Positions 57,962 through 64,000 of a stretch of 64,000 nucleotides of DNA are shown piece after piece. The translations under genes and the position numbers were made by a program. Source of the stretch: Filosporella fistucella (lineage: Eukaryota > Ascomycota > Leotiomycetes > Helotiales); assembly GCA_030077755.1 (NCBI GenBank), contig JAQJZZ010000019.1:1128501-1192500 (forward strand), given 5' to 3'. The first letter of the stretch is position 1. Each line of letters begins with the position of its first letter. Under the pieces are notes generated by a model. The model saw only the letters and a program-made list of their open reading frames with translations. It ran no database searches and was not told the origin of the DNA.

Positions 57962-59763
57962 ATGGCGGAATTCCAGTTCGTCAATTCAACCATATCCTGT
58001 CCAACCGTTCCCCAGAACCATGAGGTTCGATCTCTTATTCGAAAGCAGGCCATGAAAAAGGCCAGCGCAGCTCGCCGCAAAGATGGAAACTATGGAAAAT
58101 TCAATCTTCGACAACTGCCTGTTTTCATCTACGACCAAAACGATGGGCCGATAACAAAATCTGCCATTGGTGAGAATGATGGTACAGAGCTAGAAAATGG
58201 CGTCTATCATTCAGGCGCTGTAGTCAAAGATGGGAGAAAGCCTTTGAAGCACAGCGCCGTTGTCAAATCCAAGGAGTCTCGGCCAGCCGTGATCAAGACC
58301 GAGAGAGCCCCTGCCGAGCGGCAGCGACTGATACGTAGACTGGCCATGGTGAACACTCTCCCTGCCAGTCTGTCCCCGGATGGCTACGCATTTACGAGTA
58401 TGAAAGCAGACTTCAATATTCTTGACCTGTCTACACTAGCAACTTTGCACATTGGTCGGGCGGTCCGAGCTGCACTGTCACAGAATCCGTATCATCTCAT
58501 CCATCAGCTACGGTCTCATAAACGATGGTCTTATCTTTCGTTTCTACCTAAGCATTATGAACACAGCCCTTGCCTCCAAGCTGCGACCAATTGTGTGATA
58601 GCAAGAGCCCGACAGATCATTTCACCGAGTCAAAATTGGGAAGCCGCTGTAATTACATTTTATGTGAAAGCTCTAGACAGCTTGCAAAAGGCTCTTGACT
58701 CGCCAGAGCAACGGTTCCGACCGGAAGTGCTTTGTGCCACAGAAATTCTTGCCCTGTACGAAGTAAGCTGATATTGGACCCAGAGGACTTAGCTAGTCTT
58801 ATTCTAAAACTTTACAGATGCTCGATCCTTCTGGCGAGACGGCCTGGATTAGGCACTCAGCAGGGGCTGCCAAACTGATCCAAGTTCGAGGTCCCAAACT
58901 CTACGAGTCCGAGTTCGAGAAGGCTCTTTTCATTGCCCAAACTGTTCCAATTGTAATTGACCTTCCCATTATGTCAAGAAAGGGAATATGGCCTAACGAT
59001 TGGCAGATGACCGAGTGTTTACTCAACGGCCAGCGTTGCTATCTAGAACAGAAAGCATGGCAAGGAGTGATGCGGTCGGTTATCGAAAAAGAAGCCCTGA
59101 TATCAGATAGAAGTCATGCAGTTGTCACATTGCTGATGAACAAGTGCCGTATCCCTGGGTTCTTTGTAGACGTGACCAACATCATTTGTGTTGATCACCT
59201 TCCCACCGACGAGGAGCTTGAACGTGTATCGAACGGCATTCGGCAATTGCGAAAGAATTTCCTCGACTGGCATGCCGAATACCAATCGATCATCAATCGC
59301 TGTCCTGATATGACTCAAGGGTCCCCCGACTTTGACAGTCATTGCAAGGTGTTTGCCAACTACCTGTCATGTCTAATGATCTCGAGTCGACTCCTCTCTG
59401 CAATCTCCCCGAAAGAAAGACCAGCATTAGAGGATTTGACTCAAGATCTTGCACGTCAGATGCACGAATTAGAATGTCAAGTCAGGTCTACACCCACCAC
59501 GCTGTTCATGGCGCAGACGCTTGCAGTCGCCCAAACTGTTCAGGCTACTGCCCAAGACTGGCTTCAAAATGAGAGCACTTGGGACAATCCTGCAGGTCTG
59601 ATAGAGCGATGGAAATTGGAACGATGGGCAAGGTATGTTGCATTTCGCTTTTCGTGGCTGATATTTCAGGGCTAAATCAAGCCTGTTATTCCATGAAGAA
59701 AAACAATGCTGACCTGTCATCAGAATGTTTGGACGTAGAATGCCAGAGCGTGTGATTGTCTGA
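57962..59763 (+). CDS. Fungal-specific transcription factor without zinc cluster
   Basis: Three exons (57962-58762, 58818-59632, 59724-59763) give 551 aa; introns are 55 and 91 nt. The N-terminus (FQFVN, then EVRSLIRKQAMKKASAARRKD) is the short basic signature seen in a large fungal group of transcription-factor-like proteins that lack a Zn2Cys6 cluster; I count no six-Cys motif. The rest fits the fungal transcription factor domain 2: helical with LFIAQTVPIVIDL and a long series of helices. The last 14 residues come from the 40-nt third exon and read MFGRRMPERVIV; the alternative unspliced end would add a hydrophobic tail and is less likely. Such genes often regulate metabolism or development. 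It is probably nuclear; targets are unknown. Confidence 0.82.
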
Positions 59764-61004
59764 GCTTCAGACGATAGCACAATGTCGAATGCCAACTGTC
59801 CACCTCTACTAAGCCTAAAGAAGTAGTTGTTGCTTGATAGACAATCAATATGATTTAACAAGTACAAAGCAGACATTATTAGCATTTCTCTGAAATGCAA
59901 TATGGGAGGTAATAGATCATGAGATGGAGGAGAGATGGAGACTTTGCAGAGTCAAACACATGACGGTTTCTAGCAAGTTCAAATGCTATAGAGTTGATGC
60001 TTTCCGACCAAGACCTGATGTATCCCGTTGCCGAAGCTAGCGGAATATACAACTTGCCGAAGCAAGGACAGCTTCAACGGCGGTATAACAGATAATATTG
60101 GCTCGCTTGGTGACTTCAAGCCTCGAAGTCAAGAAGAGGGCCTAAAGTCTATGATCATCTGAATGTGCTTTGTAACCAGGTTCCAGTCCCGAGTCTCACC
60201 GCCTCTTTTGACTGGTATTAAAGGAAAAATCAGTTATAGATAATTGATACAAAGCGGAACGGTGAATCAAATTTGAAGGCCGATGCGTTTCCCGTGATGT
60301 CGGCGTTTAACGGACAATCGGCTTCCTTAATTCCACTGATTTTGATGGGTCAATCTGGGCTGCCCCTCCACTTGATAGACTTTCTAGTGGGGTGGGGTGG
60401 CTACACTATTAGGTTATTTGCGGGCAAGCCACCTGAATTCGATTACAAAGCTGTCAAATATTTCCACTACTGGGGGGAGGCCGATCGGAAACATAATCGC
60501 GAGGAATGTAGATGCGTGAAGTCTTGAGGTGATTTTCATCGTAGAGAAGTGACAATGTGCTAGGGGCTTACTACTGGTACATTTCACTTTGTGAATATAG
60601 ATTTCTTACTACTGACAACCTTAAGAAGGCGAGTATGAAATTCGGAGGAAGCTAAACTTAAGCCTCATACTGTACCAGTAGACTGAAAGGTTTACTCTTG
60701 AAGTCCGGATGGATTGATAGACACAGGGATGTCGAACTTAAATGATTACCTATCTGAGCTTCGCAAAAGTCTCTCTACAGTACATGACCCTCAGTCAGAT
60801 AAGCTTCGGAAAAGTCTATCTTGTCCCATCTTTTGACCTCGAACAGTGTCAAGTACCAAGTAATAATAGAGGATTGGGAATAAAGACGACCAATCGCATG
60901 GGTGACCAAGCTGCGGCAAGCCCATATCAGAGGTAAGGCCATCAATCCACTATGCGGGGACGGGAGCAACGAGCAAGTGTTGTGTCATGGGCTCGAGACT
61001 CCAT

Positions 61005-61047
61005 GTAGAAGGTGGAAGGTAGAAGGTGGAAGGGTGGAATGTGGAAG
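61005..61047. repeat. GTAGAAGGTGGAAG short tandem repeat
   Basis: Two and a half to three imperfect copies of GTAGAAGGTGGAAG stand in tandem. Confidence 0.7.
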
Positions 61048-61770
61048 AGTTCCATTCTGCAACCAGAAACGCCACATGTAGCTAACCTGGAATTTTTGCG
61101 ACTTTTCTTGCGTGGTCATCTACGCCCCATGAAACGAAGAAACAGGATCATGGAGCTTCATGACTTTGCCATAAATGGCGTACGAGAGCGAAGCAAATTC
61201 TACCGTATTGCACCACCTCGGCATCTACGATGCCTCTCTCCGGCCGGGTCCCAAAATTACACTACATAGTATGTTTCCCGATTAATCAACAGCCTCTTCA
61301 GGCAATTGACTTAGGACAATCTAACTTATTTTTTCAAGTGGCAATCAGGTGAGTCTGCTGGCTGCAATCAAGACAATTCACAAGCAGGTAAGCGGGCAGT
61401 CATTGAGGCAATAACTAGCTTACAATTGGTAATTATTGTTCCAAGACAGGCTTCCATGGTGAGGTAGCTGGTGGTTGTGCACTTCCATTTCACACACTCT
61501 CTCGTACCCCCTGCAACTGAAATGCACCAGCCAGTGCATACAAGTACGCATCTGCATCAGCCGTTTGGCCGTCTGTTGAAAACAAAGTCAAGCCCATGCC
61601 GCCTCATCCAGCCAGGCCAGACTACCCACTGCCACTCTCACCCTCCCACTCCAATTGTCATACAGTACCACACTCGGACCCGACAATGTTCCGCATTTTA
61701 TCCTGTACTGTAAGTCGGCACTGTAGTGATTAGGTAGGTCCCTCCATAAGTACGATTGTCTATGCGAGCA

Positions 61771-61833
61771 GGTACGGAGTACGGAGTAAGATCAGGTAAG
61801 GTAAGGTAGCTGCAGGCAGGGTAGCTGCCGGGT
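61771..61833. repeat. TACGGAG and AGGTA repeat cluster
   Basis: GGTACGGAGTACGGAGTAAG is followed by AGGTAAGGTAAGGTAG and a GTAGCTGCnGGnAGG doublet. The AGGTA core is the opposite-strand form of the TACCT runs in other upstream regions. Confidence 0.7.
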
Positions 61834-61850
61834 AGAGATTCACTCACATC

Positions 61851-61860
61851 TTTTATATCC
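61851..61860 (+). promoter_or_regulatory. Possible TATA box of the ABC transporter gene
   Basis: TTTTATATCC, about 105 bp before the ATG at 61964. Sequence and distance are the only support. Confidence 0.3.
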
Positions 61861-61963
61861 TAAAGCATCCTCCTCCCTCCATCTCCTTACTACTTCTATT
61901 CTCTCCCATTCTTTCCCGCATCCCCATGGACCTCCATTTCTTACCTTCCCCCATAGGTAAATC

Positions 61964-64000
61964 ATGGCAGACCCCATACATGACAAAAAGTATGAAATAG
62001 GTCCAGCAGATCCCGTCGCTGCTGCTCAGGACCCGAATCATGTCGAGCCGTTAGATGAGAGTGGCGAGGAAAAGGATTATATCGAGATCACAGCAGCACG
62101 GAAACATGCCAGCCATGGCGGATCCGAATCAGACTCAAACGAGAGGGGGACGAGACCTCAAGTCGACCGGATGAAAAGTTATGCGACCAATACAAGTGCC
62201 GTGACAAGGACGGATTCGCATGTTGACGACCTAGACAAAAAGAGACCGTGGTATAGAAAGATAAATCCTCTGAGGTGGGGAAAGGTGCCTCCAGTACCAG
62301 AGACGCGGGGAGTGTCCAGAGAATACACTGCTGGGTTCTTCAGTCTAGTATACTTCCAATGGATGGCACCACTCATGAGTGTAAGTGTCCCATATTCTAG
62401 CCATGGCGTGTACTGACATAAATAGGTTGGCTACAAACGGCAGCTTGAGCAAAACGATATCTGGACATGTAACCCAGATCGAACCGCAGATGTACTTACC
62501 ACGAAATTACAGACCTCCTTCAACAAACGAGTTGCAAGAGGAGATCAATATCCTTTACTCTGGGCTATGCACGACACATTCAAGGTCGAGTTCTGGATTG
62601 GGGGAGTGTGCCAGTTTTTCTCGAATATACTCCAAGTCATATCTCCATTTACACTTCGATACCTGATTCAATTCGCGGAAGATGCATATATTGCGCAAAG
62701 GCGTGGCCAGCCAGCACCACATATTGGAAAGGGCCTGGGATTGGTTTTTGGAATTACATTCATGCAGATGATCACAAGCTTGGGTACCAACCATTTTATT
62801 TATCGCGGAATGATGGTTGGAGGCCAAGCAAGAGGCGTGCTCATCTCAGTAATCTTTGAGAAAGCTATGAAGATATCTGGGCGTGCAAAAGCCGGTGGCA
62901 AGGAGATCAAAGAAGGCCCAGAAACACTGCGGGAGCATGATGGACATATCAAAGATGCCAAACAAGCAAAGAAGGATGCGAAGAAGAAAGGTCCAAAGGC
63001 AACTCCCGATGCTGGAAAAGGCGTAGCTGGAGACGGCACTGGATGGGCAAACGGACGAGTTGTGAATCTGATGTCGGTTGACACTTATCGTATTGATCAA
63101 GCTTCAGGACTATTCCATCTAATTTGGACGGCCCCAATCGCTTGTGTTGTTACACTTGTCTTGTTACTCATCAATCTGACGTACAGTGCTTTGGCGGGTT
63201 TTTCTCTTCTCGTGATTGGGCTGCCTGTACTTACAAAGGCAGTCAAGGTTTTGTTTGCCAGGCGCAGGAACATCAACAAAATCACGGATCAGAGAGTCAG
63301 TCTCACTCAAGAAATTCTTCAAGCTGTAAGGTTTGTAAAGTTCTTTGGTTGGGAGAGCGCTTTTCTCTCCAGACTTCAGGATATCCGAAATCGCGAGATC
63401 CGAGCAATCCAGATCTTGCTGGCAATTAGAAATGCTATCAACGCAGTTTCAATGTCATTGCCAATTTTTGCTTCTATGCTCGCTTTTATCACATATTCCT
63501 TAACCAGTCACGACCTAGCTCCAGCTCATATTTTCTCTTCCCTTGCACTGTTCAACTCACTTCGGCTTCCGCTGAATCTACTTCCACTGGTTATTGGACA
63601 AGTCACCGATGCATGGTCCTCGGTTTATCGTATTCAGGAGTACCTCATGAGCGAAGAACAAGATGATGAGGCCAAATTCGACATGGATGCCGAAAATGCA
63701 GTCGAAATCGAGAGTGCGGATTTCACTTGGGAGCGAACAGCAACCCAGGATCCTGAAGATATGATGCCTGGAAAGAAAGCAACCAAGGTGGAGGAGAAGG
63801 CCAAAAAAGACGCCCTCAAAGCTGCAAAGCAAAAATCTTCAACAGAGAAAGAAACATCGGGTGTCACAACGCCTGACGACACAAGCACCTTGGCAGAGGA
63901 TAGAGAGCCATTTAAGCTTCAGAATATGAATTTCACGATCGGCAGAAATGAGTTGGTTGCTGTTATTGGCGGCGTAGGCAGTGGGAAGAGCTCTTTACTT
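61964..64000 (+). CDS. ABCC (YOR1-type) multidrug transporter, 3' end missing
   Basis: Two exons so far, 61964-62380 and 62426-64000, 664 codons without a stop; the gene continues past the window. The 45-nt intron has GTAAGT and a TAG end. The first ~110 residues are an acidic, disordered cytosolic N-terminus. Then comes FFSLVYFQWMAPLMS and, after the intron, VGYKRQLEQNDIWTCNPDRT, both typical of ABCC/Yor1 proteins. Six membrane segments of the first transmembrane domain follow, with a Lys/Gly-rich cytosolic loop at about 330-370. The first nucleotide-binding domain begins near residue 570 and the window stops just after its Walker A motif GGVGSGKSSL. Yor1 pumps drugs and organic anions across the plasma membrane. 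The start is the first in-frame ATG after a possible TATA box. Confidence 0.94.

Larger units (their letters stand above)
59764..61963. other. Intergenic region, upstream of ABC transporter
   Basis: About 2.2 kb. A GGTGGAAGGTAGAAGGTGG repeat lies at 61005-61047 and a TACGGAGTACGGAGTA plus AGGTAAGGTAAGGTAG cluster at 61771-61810. TTTTATATCC at 61851-61860 lies about 110 bp before the ABC ATG and may be a TATA element. Open frames (for example 60273-60527) start with non-ATG codons and resemble nothing. Confidence 0.4.

Noticed and set aside
1..64000. CRISPR array, phage, insertion sequence or secondary-metabolite cluster
   Set aside because: None is expected in or seen in this fungal nuclear sequence: no regularly spaced repeats with unique spacers, no transposase, and no polyketide or peptide synthetase modules.

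Overview
The window is a piece of a filamentous ascomycete (Pezizomycotina) nuclear genome. Gene content, 45-60 nt introns with GCTAAC/GCTGAT-like branch points, an intron-containing tRNA-Leu and eukaryotic-only families (Ies1, eisosome Eis1, Irc20, Kin28, Rcy1, bZIP, fungal-specific transcription factor) all agree. A leotiomycete is my guess from the style of the proteins and promoters; the sequence alone does not prove it. There is no prokaryotic, viral or plasmid signature.

Layout. 1-2729 is a gene-free, AT-leaning stretch with diverged duplicated coding-like fragments. 2730-5506 holds a divergent pair: mitochondrial methionyl-tRNA synthetase (minus) and an Mtr2-like NTF2-fold protein (plus). 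6686-9425 is an unassigned protein with a 24-25-residue tandem repeat block. Then come RPL38 (10403-10995), an antibiotic-monooxygenase-fold protein (11427-12092), mevalonate kinase ERG12 (12987-14648) and, 265 bp on and in the same direction, the protein prenyltransferase alpha subunit RAM2 (14914-16547), which has an unusual 171-residue N-terminal extension. 16964-23817 holds a secreted GH114-like glycosidase (minus), a secreted alpha/beta hydrolase with a 22-nt microexon, and a multi-pass membrane protein.

25625-34832, all minus strand, holds the INO80 subunit IES1, a small bZIP factor with about 3.5 kb of non-coding upstream sequence, and mitoribosomal mS41. 35249-40052 is an IRC20/SHPRH-like SNF2-RING helicase. 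A tRNA-Leu(CAA) (minus) follows at 41185-41302, then RCY1 (F-box plus Sec10-like, with a C-terminal CaaX box), a five-exon tyrosine phosphatase (minus), eisosome EIS1, KIN28 (minus) and an SFK1/Frag1/DRAM-type membrane protein. 53959-55722 is a broken protein-kinase-like gene. The right end has a fungal-specific transcription factor without a zinc cluster (57962-59763) and the first part of a YOR1-type ABCC transporter that runs off the window.

Most genes are housekeeping and do not form a biosynthetic or defence cluster. One thread links three of them: ERG12 feeds the isoprenoid pool, RAM2 transfers prenyl groups to CaaX proteins, and RCY1 ends in a CaaX box. Exon coordinates were worked out by hand from reading frame and splice consensus; each multi-exon model given is a multiple of three without internal stops, except the kinase pseudogene.
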